Source: Acidimicrobiia bacterium
GTDB lineage: Bacteria; Actinomycetota; Acidimicrobiia; Spongiisociales; ZC4RG35
DNA: 7,638 nt
Assembly: GCA_025929005.1 (NCBI GenBank)
Contig: JAICND010000060.1
Coordinates: forward strand, 1 to 7,638
Reading direction: 5' to 3'
Shown here: positions 1-6,550 of the stretch, in pieces
How positions within the stretch are numbered: position 1 is the stretch's first letter
Layout: every line of letters begins with the position of its first letter
Notes under the pieces: model-generated
What the model was told of the DNA's origin: nothing
The model's database searches: none
Seen by the model: only the letters and a program-made list of their open reading frames with translations
Translations under genes and position numbers: made by a program

Positions 1-254
1 CCCAACCAGCCCCGATGTCCGACATAGGGAGGCACGAAGAAGCGTTCCGGGTTCGACGCCACCATCGACTGTTGTGACCCGGGAGGCGCCGCGCACCAGA
101 AGGCGAGGCGATCGTCGTGATGATGGTTGGCGTAGGTGACGAAGGTCTTCTGGCCGCGTACAAACCACGTCGGTTCACCATGGCTCAACCGCTCCGTCGT
201 CTCAGGTAAAGCGAGACATAGTCGGCTTAGCCGGGCCAAGGGATTGGCTGCCAT
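1..254 (-). CDS. YjbR/MmcQ-like (DUF419) protein, C-terminal part outside window
   Basis: The ATG at 254 opens a frame that stays open to the left edge, giving 84 residues. Visible stretches are an N-terminal helix with LALPETTERLSHGEPTW (residues about 14-30), then FVRGQKTFVTYANHH (31-45), RLAFWCAAPPG (49-59) and NPERFFVPPYVGHRGWLG (68-85). The order 'LPe..E....G.ptf.v.gk.fa.....hd..l.....pg....l......rff..pyvg..gWl' is that of the small YjbR/MmcQ fold, once named DUF419. Members are usually about 115-120 residues, so roughly 30-35 residues are missing on the left. Its biochemical role is not established; the MmcQ/YjbR fold resembles a CyaY-like DNA-binding module. The start lies 4 bases after the thiamine pyrophosphokinase stop, with GGGG about 8 bases upstream as a weak ribosome binding site, so the two are very probably co-transcribed and perhaps translationally coupled. 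The family call is by pattern and fairly confident; the function is not. Confidence 0.82.
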   Translation of the reverse strand, partial: MAANPLARLSRLCLALPETTERLSHGEPTWFVRGQKTFVTYANHHHDDRLAFWCAAPPGSQQSMVASNPERFFVPPYVGHRGWL

Positions 255-258
255 GCGA

Positions 259-900
259 TTACCCCAGGTCGGACGGAATGTGGGTTACCAACAGCACACC
301 CTCGGTCAGGCTCACCCTGGCGACAGGCCCTGTCATCTCGTTGGAGATGCCCCGCGTGGTGCCAGAAGGAAGGACCTCGGCCACCAACGGCCAGCGCAGC
401 CCCGTGGTGGTTGCGCCGACGGCGGGGCCGCCGTAAGGAATCAGCGAGACGAGATCGCCCGCGGTGCCATGGATCGTCAGCGCCGATCGCACCACATGCG
501 AGCGCCCCTCAGCCGTCAACCAGGAAAGTTCCAGGCCGGCAAACCGGTCTGAGGTGATGAGGGCAGCGTTGGCAAGGAGGTGATCAATGCGCCCTCCAGA
601 TCCTCCCACCACGATGACCTGAGCGGCGTCGATTTCGGAGGCGGCATCGAGGGCGAGCTCGAGGTCGGTCTGGTCCTTGTCAGGGGAGTGGCGCTCGACC
701 CGAACGTCCGGGTAACTCGCTAACACGTCCGCATTAACCGAGTCGAGATCACCCACGATCAAATTCACTTCGAGACCCAGCCGGCGGGCGTGGTCAAGAC
801 CGGAGTCCGCCGCGATCACAAACAACCGGGACGGCAGCTCACCGGCCAGCCAGGCGGGGGGAGCGGCCCCTCCGGCCAGGATCACGACGGCTTCGTACAC
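259..900 (-). CDS. Thiamine pyrophosphokinase (thiamine diphosphokinase)
   Basis: Transfers pyrophosphate from ATP to thiamine to make the cofactor thiamine diphosphate in the cytosol. The signatures of the family are all present. Numbered from a TTG at 915 (218 residues), they are LAGG at 13-16, AADSG at 35-39, GDLDS at 55-59, DKDQTDLELAL at 79-89 and GGSGGRIDHLLAN at 104-116. In the C-terminal thiamine-binding sandwich are GDLVSLIP near 153-160, TTTGLRWPL near 169-177 and ISNEMTG near 190-196. The length is normal and no key residue is lost. I prefer the GTG at 900 (213 residues, starting VYEAVVILAGG), because the family normally starts only a few residues before the first strand; the TTG at 915 is the alternative, and neither has a good Shine-Dalgarno site. 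It follows the S9 peptidase gene by 73-88 bases and precedes the YjbR-like gene by 4. No thiamine riboswitch is visible upstream, so nothing here shows thiamine control. The family is often named thiN or tpk; I leave the symbol blank. Confidence 0.95.
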   Translation of the reverse strand: MYEAVVILAGGAAPPAWLAGELPSRLFVIAADSGLDHARRLGLEVNLIVGDLDSVNADVLASYPDVRVERHSPDKDQTDLELALDAASEIDAAQVIVVGGSGGRIDHLLANAALITSDRFAGLELSWLTAEGRSHVVRSALTIHGTAGDLVSLIPYGGPAVGATTTGLRWPLVAEVLPSGTTRGISNEMTGPVARVSLTEGVLLVTHIPSDLG

Positions 901-988
901 GGCCCCAAATGACAAAATCGTCTTACTGGCGCTAGCGCGGGTAAGGCTTGAAGATGAAGTGAACGTTGAGGCTCTGGAGCGATGGGAA

Positions 989-2944
989 TCAAGGCTTCAA
1001 GTAGAGGTCGAGCCATGAGAAAACCTGGTCATACCAGTGGAGGCTCGCCTGCGGTGACAGGATCCAGTGATTCTCTGCCGGGTAGTAGAGCAGACGGGCG
1101 GGAACCCCCTTGGCTTTGAGAACGCCGTAGAACTCGAGCCCCTGGGTGGCCGGCACCCGGTAGTCGCGTTCAGAGACGATGACGAGAGTGGGAGTGGCAT
1201 AACCGGAGGCATGTGACGAAGGGCTGTACCGCTCCACCGCCGCCCGATCCTCCCAGATCTCAGCTCCATAGGCGCGGGCCCGGCCGGAGGTGACATCGGA
1301 GGCGTACATCCCCCCCAGGTTGGTGACGGCGGCGTGGGCGACCGCACATGCGTAGCGGGATGTCTGGCCGGTGATGAATGAAACCAGATAGCCGCCATAT
1401 GAACCGCCGGCTATCGCCATCCTCTTCTCATCGACCAGTCCAGTTCCGATGAGATGGTCGGTGACGGCCTCGATGTCGCGATAAGGCCGGTCGCCCCAGC
1501 CACCGTGGATGGACATGGCGAAGTCCTGGCCGAACGAACTCGAGCCGTGGAAATTGACCATGGCGACCAGGTAGCCGCGGGCCGCAAAGGATTGGGCGTG
1601 CCATCGCCATTGCCACCCGTCACCGAACACTCCGTGGGGTCCGCCGTGGATCAGATGAACCAGGGGCAACCCTTCACCTCCCCCGGGAGGATGGATGAGG
1701 AGCACCTGAATTGGGTCCTCGTCGGCACCGGGGACGGACAGTTCTTCGATCCGGCCCCACGTCACTTCGGCAGTTTTCGAGCGAGCGAAGTCCGACACCG
1801 GGGCCAGCTCACCATGTTCGCCCAGGCGCACGACCTCGGGTGGAGAGGTGAGATCGTGGTGGAGTAGATACACGGTTCCATCGGGCGCCACGGCCGGGCC
1901 GCTGAGGGTGCCTCCCTGCGATAACACCACCGGGGTTGGGTCACCGCTCGCCAATCGGTACAGGTGCTGGCGCCCACGATCCTCTGCCACAAAGATCAGG
2001 TCGCCGCGTCCGTCGAATTCCCACTCGTCGGCCGAGCGATCCCAGTTTTCGGTCAGCTGCTCGGCGGTGCCAGTGGCGAGATCGAGCATCGCCAGCCGAA
2101 CCCGGTCCCCGTAGAAGTCGATCATGACCTGGTAGCCAAAGGCGAGCCGGGCTCCATCAGGGGAGAAGCGGGGTCGCTTGGTGTGGGCAGCCCAGGCGGG
2201 GGTGAGGTCGGTCTCGTGGCCGGTCGAAAGATCGACCATAAAGAGTGATCGCTTGACTTGCCGGTGGGGCGGTAGCGAGGAGTCAGCGACAAAAGCCACG
2301 CGGGCTCCGTCGGGGGAGATGTCGAGGTCCGCCAGGGGATCGTCAGTATTGGGAAACGCCCACCAGCGTTCGGAGTCGGGCGTCAGGTCGCGGATGGAGC
2401 CGGCGGCGAGGTCCAGATGGAAGAGATGGGGAACCTCACCGGTGGTGAGCCACATGTCCCAATACCGGTAAATCGCGTCATCGGTCACATGGACAACGTA
2501 TTTGGCATCCTTGCGCCTCTCTGACTCCTCGGTGGAGGCATCGATCGTGAGGTGCCCCTTGAACAGGTTGGCTAGTACCAACAGGCCAGAACTGTCCGGC
2601 AGCCACTTGGCTCCCAGCACTCCCAAAGGAAGAGTCGTGACCTGCGTGGGCTCGGATTCGTCCCGCTCGGAGACGAAAATTTGTTTCGTGCCTCCCTCCT
2701 GTGCGACGACGTACGCCAAACGCTTGCCGTCAGGGGAGACCACAGGGCGGCTGGCGTTCGCCTCATCGCTCGTTGCGGGAGTCGTTTGACCGTCGCGGCC
2801 AACGTGCCAGATCCGTCCGCGGCCGACGTTGTCGGTCACGTCGTAGGTGGTGACGGGAACCACCACTCCTGTGTCGCCATCGATCGCCGGCGGTCCGACT
2901 CTCGCTAGCGACCAGAGATCCGAAGGCGTCACGGTTGCTGTCAA
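989..2944 (-). CDS. S9 family serine peptidase (acylaminoacyl/dipeptidyl peptidase type)
   Basis: A 651-residue two-domain prolyl-oligopeptidase-type enzyme that should cleave short peptides. The N-terminal part (about residues 30-390) carries WD40-like propeller motifs: SPDGKRLAYV (70-79), ISPDGARVAFVAD, FSPDGARLAFG and APDGTVYLLHH. The C-terminal alpha/beta hydrolase has HGGPHGVFGDGW (oxyanion region), then catalytic Ser515 in AGGSYGGY, Asp594 in SERDYRVP and His626 in AENHWI. The Ser-Asp-His spacing of 79 and 32 residues is typical of the S9C subfamily. No signal peptide is seen, so it is probably cytosolic. The frame extends back to 3055 but would then overlap the upstream gene. The TTG at 2944 is preferred because AAAGGAAAGGG lies just upstream and the gap to the previous stop is then 22 bases. 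A GTG at 2932 is possible but too far from that site. It sits in the lipoprotein-peptidase-thiamine kinase run. The exact substrate (acylaminoacyl, dipeptide or other) cannot be told from sequence. Confidence 0.95.
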   Translation of the reverse strand: MTATVTPSDLWSLARVGPPAIDGDTGVVVPVTTYDVTDNVGRGRIWHVGRDGQTTPATSDEANASRPVVSPDGKRLAYVVAQEGGTKQIFVSERDESEPTQVTTLPLGVLGAKWLPDSSGLLVLANLFKGHLTIDASTEESERRKDAKYVVHVTDDAIYRYWDMWLTTGEVPHLFHLDLAAGSIRDLTPDSERWWAFPNTDDPLADLDISPDGARVAFVADSSLPPHRQVKRSLFMVDLSTGHETDLTPAWAAHTKRPRFSPDGARLAFGYQVMIDFYGDRVRLAMLDLATGTAEQLTENWDRSADEWEFDGRGDLIFVAEDRGRQHLYRLASGDPTPVVLSQGGTLSGPAVAPDGTVYLLHHDLTSPPEVVRLGEHGELAPVSDFARSKTAEVTWGRIEELSVPGADEDPIQVLLIHPPGGGEGLPLVHLIHGGPHGVFGDGWQWRWHAQSFAARGYLVAMVNFHGSSSFGQDFAMSIHGGWGDRPYRDIEAVTDHLIGTGLVDEKRMAIAGGSYGGYLVSFITGQTSRYACAVAHAAVTNLGGMYASDVTSGRARAYGAEIWEDRAAVERYSPSSHASGYATPTLVIVSERDYRVPATQGLEFYGVLKAKGVPARLLYYPAENHWILSPQASLHWYDQVFSWLDLYLKP

Positions 2945-2960
2945 CTTCCCTTTCCTTTCT
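2945..2960 (-). promoter_or_regulatory. Purine-rich ribosome binding site that decides the peptidase start
   Basis: On the minus strand the 16 bases before the TTG at 2944 read AGAAAGGAAAGGGAAG. The AGGA core is about 8 bases from the TTG, a normal distance, whereas it is about 20 from the GTG at 2932. The site lies entirely in the 22-base gap after the lipoprotein stop, which rules against the longer reading frame beginning at 3055. Confidence 0.7.
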
Positions 2961-2966
2961 GTGTGC

Positions 2967-4103
2967 TCAACCGCCCCAGGTGGCGAAGACGCCCGGCCCC
3001 ACATCGGCAGGGGATTCTTCCTCGAGGCGCTGAACGAGTATGCGATCAGAGGCATTGGGAATCACGAAGGCGTCACCCTCGGGTGACCACAGGGTCAGGC
3101 TGCGGCTGTATTGATCCCAGAATGGGAGGTACTCGGTTAGGAAGGTAGCGCTCGGCGAGAACCCCGGGTACCTGGTGATCTCGGTTCCATCCCAAACGTT
3201 CGGAATCAGCTCCTGGGCCTCGAGATCGACTGTGAAGTAGAGCAGCCTGGTTCCTGTGGTATCCCAGGCGAACCCTGCGACAGGTCCCGGGTCGACCACC
3301 TGTGGCTCACCACCCGATGTGGACACGGTGCGTAACTCGCCGCGGCCATCCTCGACAGAGACATCCGTATAAGCAATCCGGTCACCGGCCGAAGTAGGCA
3401 CAAACATGCTCACGCCGTCCACCGGCGCAAGGTTGGTGATCTCACCGGATCCGTCGATCACACTCAAGGACTGGGGAGGTCCGCCCGTCAGAATGACGAG
3501 GCGGCCATCCGGTAGGAAGGCAGGCGCCTGGAATCTCCCGGTGGTGATGGGGATCTCCGTGCGGGTGCCGTCAATGGCGAGGAAAGCCAGGACCCGTCCG
3601 GCCACGTGGATCGCCAGACGTTCTCCGTCCGGCTGCCAGTCGAAGTAATACGGTGCCCCTCCGTCGACGAGAGTGGCTGCGCCATTCGCCACCTCGACCA
3701 TGCCCAGCGCTACCCCCTGTCCTTCGGGAGCATTGCCCAGATACGCCACTCGGTCGCCCTCGGGACTCCACGAGTAGTAGAAGGGGGCGGTGGGTACCTC
3801 GATCCTCCGCTGATTGGTCTCGTCCCCCATCGCGATCGAGGCAGTCATGGCCGCCGGTTCGAGTTCGGTCCACACTGCCAACCGACCGTCCGGCGACCAG
3901 GTGGGCTGACGCACTTGAACTCCTGGCGTCTCTTCCAACAGTGGCGACGCGCTGCCATCCAACCCCACCGCACTCACTCCGCCCTGGGCGCTCTGCACCA
4001 GCAGCGGTCCGAGCGTCGATGATGACGAACAAGCCGCCGCGACCAGACCGATTGCCAGTGTGGTGATCGGCCAGGGATTCGGCATTGGCGGTCGCCAGCG
4101 CAT
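2967..4103 (-). CDS. Lipoprotein with seven-motif TolB/WD40-like beta-propeller
   Basis: A 378-residue predicted exported lipoprotein. Residues 1-24 form a signal peptide with Arg2 and Arg4, a hydrophobic core (ITTLAIGLVAAA) and Cys25 as the lipidation site; Ala at -3 is slightly off the usual Leu, so lipidation is likely but not certain. A Ser-rich linker follows. The rest is a string of PD40-like motifs: WSPDG at 69, WSPEG at 112, WQPDG at 156, FLPDG at 196, an eroded SAGD at 238, WDTTG at 280 and WSPEG at 339. Each is followed by a hydrophobic strand such as RLAVW, DRVAYL, ERLAIH, RLVILT, DRIAYT or RLLYF. The step is 40-44 residues until the last (59), which fits one seven-bladed propeller. 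No catalytic domain is visible, so I infer a binding or scaffolding role on the outer face of the membrane. The ATG at 4103 is preferred over 4085 because it lies before the signal peptide and has AGGA about 10 bases upstream. It heads the minus-strand run with the S9 peptidase, which has a related propeller but no export signal. The ligand or partner is unknown. Confidence 0.85.
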   Translation of the reverse strand: MRWRPPMPNPWPITTLAIGLVAAACSSSSTLGPLLVQSAQGGVSAVGLDGSASPLLEETPGVQVRQPTWSPDGRLAVWTELEPAAMTASIAMGDETNQRRIEVPTAPFYYSWSPEGDRVAYLGNAPEGQGVALGMVEVANGAATLVDGGAPYYFDWQPDGERLAIHVAGRVLAFLAIDGTRTEIPITTGRFQAPAFLPDGRLVILTGGPPQSLSVIDGSGEITNLAPVDGVSMFVPTSAGDRIAYTDVSVEDGRGELRTVSTSGGEPQVVDPGPVAGFAWDTTGTRLLYFTVDLEAQELIPNVWDGTEITRYPGFSPSATFLTEYLPFWDQYSRSLTLWSPEGDAFVIPNASDRILVQRLEEESPADVGPGVFATWGG

Positions 4104-4190
4104 CAGCTATCGATCCTAGGGACAGGCGGTCGCGAACGCGTGGGCCCCTCGTAGGACGTCTAGCGTTGATGAGGAAAGGAGTCGCAAGCT
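4104..4190. promoter_or_regulatory. Divergent promoter region between lipoprotein and phosphofructokinase genes
   Basis: This 87-base gap must hold the starts of transcription for both directions. On the plus strand TAGCGT (4161-4166) is a plausible -10 box that would start RNA near 4173, just before the AAAGGAG site. On the minus strand TAGGAT (4118-4113), 9 bases before the lipoprotein ATG, is another TANNNT candidate and overlaps its AGGA. No convincing -35 box was found for either. No regulator site, riboswitch or repeat is recognisable. The boxes are short and could be chance. Confidence 0.4.
4175..4181 (+). promoter_or_regulatory. Ribosome binding site AAAGGAG for phosphofructokinase TTG start
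   Basis: AAAGGAG is a near-consensus Shine-Dalgarno site and is followed by 9 bases before the TTG at 4191. It settles the choice of the TTG, since the protein then begins MPALAVLTSGGDAPG, exactly at the first strand of the kinase fold. Confidence 0.8.
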
Positions 4191-5288
4191 TTGCCGGCAC
4201 TGGCAGTTCTCACGTCGGGAGGGGATGCCCCGGGAATGAATGCTGCCATCAGGGCAGTGACCAAAGTGGCGGCTGCCCGCAGCATCCCGGTGTGGGGTGT
4301 CGAAATGGGCTACGACGGCCTCATCGACGGTGAACTCCGACCCCTGACTCGCCAAATAGCCCGCAACGGTCAGAGCGGACTGTTGACCCCCACGGCAGAG
4401 GTCGAGGCGATGGGAAGTCTGGGTGGGACCACCCTTGGATCATCGCGCTGTGCGCGGTTCCTCAGCCGGGAGGGCCGGGCCCAGGCCGCCGCTCAACTCG
4501 AAAAATACTCGATTACCGGACTGCTCGTCATCGGAGGCAACGGTTCCATGGCTGGCGCCCATGCCCTCGCCGCCGAATGCGACGTGCCCATCATTGGCAT
4601 CCCGGCGTCAATAGACAACGACATCGGTCTCACGAGGGAAGCACTCGGGGTCGACTCCGCCCTCAACACCATCATTGAGGCATGCGACCGCATTACGGAC
4701 ACCGCCCGCAGCCACCACCGCGCCTTCATCGTCGAGGTAATGGGCCGTCACTCTGGCTATCTGGCCATGGCTTCGGCCGTCGCCGCCGCTGCCGACGGAG
4801 TTCTCTTGCCCGAGCAGCAACGAAGCCGGGAGGAGGTGATCCAATCCGTGACCGACTGCATCGTCAAGAGCTTCGACGTCACCCGCGACAAGACCCGGGT
4901 CCTGATCATCAAGTCGGAAGGAGTTCCGATCCCGAGCCACGAACTGGTGCAGGAAGTGCTGGCCCGTTTGGGACCGGGGACCAACATCGAGGTCAGGAGC
5001 ACCGTCCTGGGTCACCTGATTCGGGGCGGCAACCCCAGCTTCCGTGACCGGCTGTTGGCAGGCAGGTTCGGATTGGTGGCCGTCGACGCTGCCCTTAAGG
5101 GACGGACCGATCTCATGACCGGCTGGAACCTGACCAATCGGGGCGAAGCGACCTCCGATGCGTGGATAAGGCTCTTTCCGATCGGCGAGGTTCTGGAAGA
5201 GACTCGGTCGCTGCTGGACGGATCGAGTGCAGTCACGATGGACCGGGTGCGACGGATGGAAGCGATTCAGGGAGTTCTGGCGCTGTAG
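4191..5288 (+). CDS. pfkA: ATP-type 6-phosphofructokinase
   Basis: Phosphorylates fructose 6-phosphate to fructose 1,6-bisphosphate, the committed step of glycolysis, in the cytosol. The 365-residue protein shows LTSGGDAPGMN (7-17), GGTTLGSSRC (78-87), IGGNGSMAGA (114-123), PASIDNDI (138-145) with the presumed catalytic Asp142, EVMGR (182-186), SEG with Glu243, and VRSTVLGHLIRGG (268-280) with Arg269, His275 and Arg278 for sugar phosphate binding. ATP use is inferred from Gly118 after the Asn and Ala139 before Ser140, where pyrophosphate enzymes carry Asp and Lys. Two points are unusual: Asn117 replaces the Asp of the normal GGDGS (E. coli Asp103), and Ser140 replaces the Thr of PGTIDND. It is about 45 residues longer than the E. 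coli enzyme, with an insert near 55-70 and a longer C-terminus. It starts with TTG behind AAAGGAG, is divergent from the lipoprotein gene, and overlaps the ligase gene at its 3' end. The family is very sure; donor specificity is inferred. Confidence 0.95.
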   Translation: MPALAVLTSGGDAPGMNAAIRAVTKVAAARSIPVWGVEMGYDGLIDGELRPLTRQIARNGQSGLLTPTAEVEAMGSLGGTTLGSSRCARFLSREGRAQAAAQLEKYSITGLLVIGGNGSMAGAHALAAECDVPIIGIPASIDNDIGLTREALGVDSALNTIIEACDRITDTARSHHRAFIVEVMGRHSGYLAMASAVAAAADGVLLPEQQRSREEVIQSVTDCIVKSFDVTRDKTRVLIIKSEGVPIPSHELVQEVLARLGPGTNIEVRSTVLGHLIRGGNPSFRDRLLAGRFGLVAVDAALKGRTDLMTGWNLTNRGEATSDAWIRLFPIGEVLEETRSLLDGSSAVTMDRVRRMEAIQGVLAL

Positions 5289-6501
5289 CGGCGATGTCGA
5301 CGCGGAGGTGCTGGTGGGCTTCCAGCAGGGCGGCGGTGACATCCTCGGGAGTCGCGCCTGATGCGAACATGAAGCCTAGGTATCGGTCGGCGTCGGGGAC
5401 CGGACGGAGATAGGTCCCGGGCGGGGCAGTGATCTCGATTGAGCGAATCCCTGCCACCGCTGTGGCCGCTTCGATGCCCTCGACTGCTCGTAGGACTCCC
5501 GGGCCGGGAATCGGGAGCATCATCACGCCCGAAGCTCCGCGGTCGACATCAGGATGGTGAACCGGACGACCGAGGGCGTGACGCAGGATCAAGGTTTCCA
5601 GCGAGGTACCCAGAAGCCCGAACTTGAGGCTCCGTCCGCAAATACCGCCTATTGATCGGGCTGCCACCTCGATCACCCGCGGCCGACCGTCCGTGACTCG
5701 TAGCTCGGCGTGGATCGGACCTTCGATCAGTCCCAGACCCGCGGTTGCCGCCGCTGTGATCCGAACCACCTCCTCGATGATCTCAGGATGAACGCGACTT
5801 GGTGTGACGTAGATGGTCTCTTCGAAGTAGGGCCCCTCGAGAGGTTGGGGCTTGTCGAAGATGGCGAGCACATCCAAACGCCCTCCGGACAACATTCCTT
5901 CCACTGCCAGTTCCGGACCCGGAACGAACGCCTCCAAAAGGAGCGGCTCGGAGGGGTCGCGACAGGCGACGGCGTTGATCTGGCGGACCCGTTCGGCGAC
6001 GTCCGCCACGTCGCCCGGAGCATCAACCCGGATCACCCCCCGGCTGCCCGACAGCGACAACGGTTTGACGACCAGCGGAAAGCCCACTTCCCGCGCCAAC
6101 GCGGCCGGGTCATCGTTGGGTCCCAGGACTCGGAATGTCGGCTGGGGCACCTCGGCTTTCTCCAGGGCTCTCCGCATCGACACTTTGTTGCGGGTAGCGG
6201 CGGCGGCCCAGGGAGGGTTGTGGGCGAGACCAAGTTGTTCGGCCGCCAGCGCCGCCACCACAACCCCGCGATCATCAACCGGAATCACCGCGTCGACGGG
6301 GGTGGTCACAGCGAGAGCGACCACGGCTTCGGCTGCCTCTTGCACCTTGTCGAGGTCGACCAGCAGAAATCGGTCGAGGCCAGAAAGCGGCAGTTGTTCC
6401 TCTGAGGCCACCGCGACCTCAACCCCCAACCCCTCAGCGGCCTCGAGGAAATCGGCAACTCGGTACGACGATGTCGGAAGGATTAGAAGCACCCTGGCCA
6501 C
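5233..6501 (-). CDS. ATP-grasp domain ligase, L-amino-acid ligase-like
   Basis: A 422-residue cytosolic enzyme expected to join a carboxylate to an amine through an acyl-phosphate, using ATP. Residues 1-100 form the N-terminal Rossmann-like domain (MARVLLILPTSSYR). NK at 105-106 and FPLVVKPLSLSGSRGV (141-156, with Lys146 and the Gly/Ser loop) bind ATP, and LLLEAFVPGPELAVEG (187-202) is the hinge and next strand. HAELRV with Glu266, and VIEVAARSIGG with Glu278 and Arg282, are the metal and phosphate ligands. The part after about 340 (EITAPPGTYL...DRYLGFMFASGATPEDVTAALLEAH) matches the C-terminal domain seen in L-amino-acid ligases (LAL_C2 type). Members make dipeptides, carnosine-like compounds or antibiotic precursors; the substrate here cannot be read. 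The GTG at 6501 is the start, with TAGCGT seven bases upstream and no Shine-Dalgarno site, so a leaderless transcript is likely. The last 18 or so residues are a Pro/Ser/Glu-rich tail overlapping the phosphofructokinase gene. No biosynthetic partner gene is adjacent. Confidence 0.9.
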   Translation of the reverse strand: MARVLLILPTSSYRVADFLEAAEGLGVEVAVASEEQLPLSGLDRFLLVDLDKVQEAAEAVVALAVTTPVDAVIPVDDRGVVVAALAAEQLGLAHNPPWAAAATRNKVSMRRALEKAEVPQPTFRVLGPNDDPAALAREVGFPLVVKPLSLSGSRGVIRVDAPGDVADVAERVRQINAVACRDPSEPLLLEAFVPGPELAVEGMLSGGRLDVLAIFDKPQPLEGPYFEETIYVTPSRVHPEIIEEVVRITAAATAGLGLIEGPIHAELRVTDGRPRVIEVAARSIGGICGRSLKFGLLGTSLETLILRHALGRPVHHPDVDRGASGVMMLPIPGPGVLRAVEGIEAATAVAGIRSIEITAPPGTYLRPVPDADRYLGFMFASGATPEDVTAALLEAHQHLRVDIAATAPELPESLPSVAPGPS

Positions 6502-6508
6502 TGGGGCG

Positions 6509-6514
6509 ACGCTA
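6509..6514 (-). promoter_or_regulatory. Candidate -10 box for leaderless ligase gene
   Basis: On the minus strand TAGCGT is followed by exactly seven bases (CGCCCCA) and then the GTG start at 6501. That is the TANNNT-N7-start layout of leaderless genes in actinobacteria and related groups. No Shine-Dalgarno site is visible in this gap, which supports the reading. No clear -35 box. Confidence 0.5.
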
Positions 6515-6544
6515 ACGGCTAGTGGGGAATAACCGGCTCCCGGC

Positions 6545-6550
6545 TACCCT
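6545..6550 (+). promoter_or_regulatory. Candidate -10 box for leaderless nfuA-type gene
   Basis: TACCCT is followed by seven bases (TCCAGCC) and the ATG at 6558. As for the divergent ligase gene, there is no Shine-Dalgarno site, so RNA probably starts at or next to the A of the ATG. This also favours the ATG at 6558 over the in-frame GTG at 6522. No clear -35 box. Confidence 0.5.

Noticed and set aside
136..552. Plus-strand open frame of 138 codons at the left
   Set aside because: It lies opposite the YjbR-like and thiamine kinase genes, both with clear family motifs, and its product is Arg-rich without a domain.
929..938. 10-base perfect palindrome GCGCTAGCGC in the gap between peptidase and thiamine kinase
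   Set aside because: It is short and GC-rich, does not extend into longer symmetry, leaves no loop for a hairpin and is not repeated elsewhere in the window, so chance is a good explanation.
901..988. Thiamine riboswitch before the thiamine kinase gene
   Set aside because: The conserved CTGAGA and following riboswitch core motifs are not found in this gap, which is also too short for the whole element.
4131..4140. Small inverted repeat CGCGAACGCG in the divergent promoter gap
   Set aside because: A four-base stem with a two-base loop is too weak to support a structure or operator call.
3571..4200. Minus-strand open frame of 209 codons over the lipoprotein start
   Set aside because: It is in another frame of the propeller lipoprotein, which has a signal peptide and regular motifs; the alternative product is Arg/Gly-rich without structure.
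4608..5342. Long minus-strand open frame (244 codons) opposite phosphofructokinase
   Set aside because: It is antisense to a strongly conserved gene, has no recognisable domain or ribosome site, and long antisense frames are common in GC-rich coding DNA.
5710..6532. Two overlapping plus-strand open frames of about 226-231 codons opposite the ATP-grasp gene
   Set aside because: Both are low-complexity, Arg/Ser/Gly-rich products of antisense reading; the conserved ligase fully explains the region.
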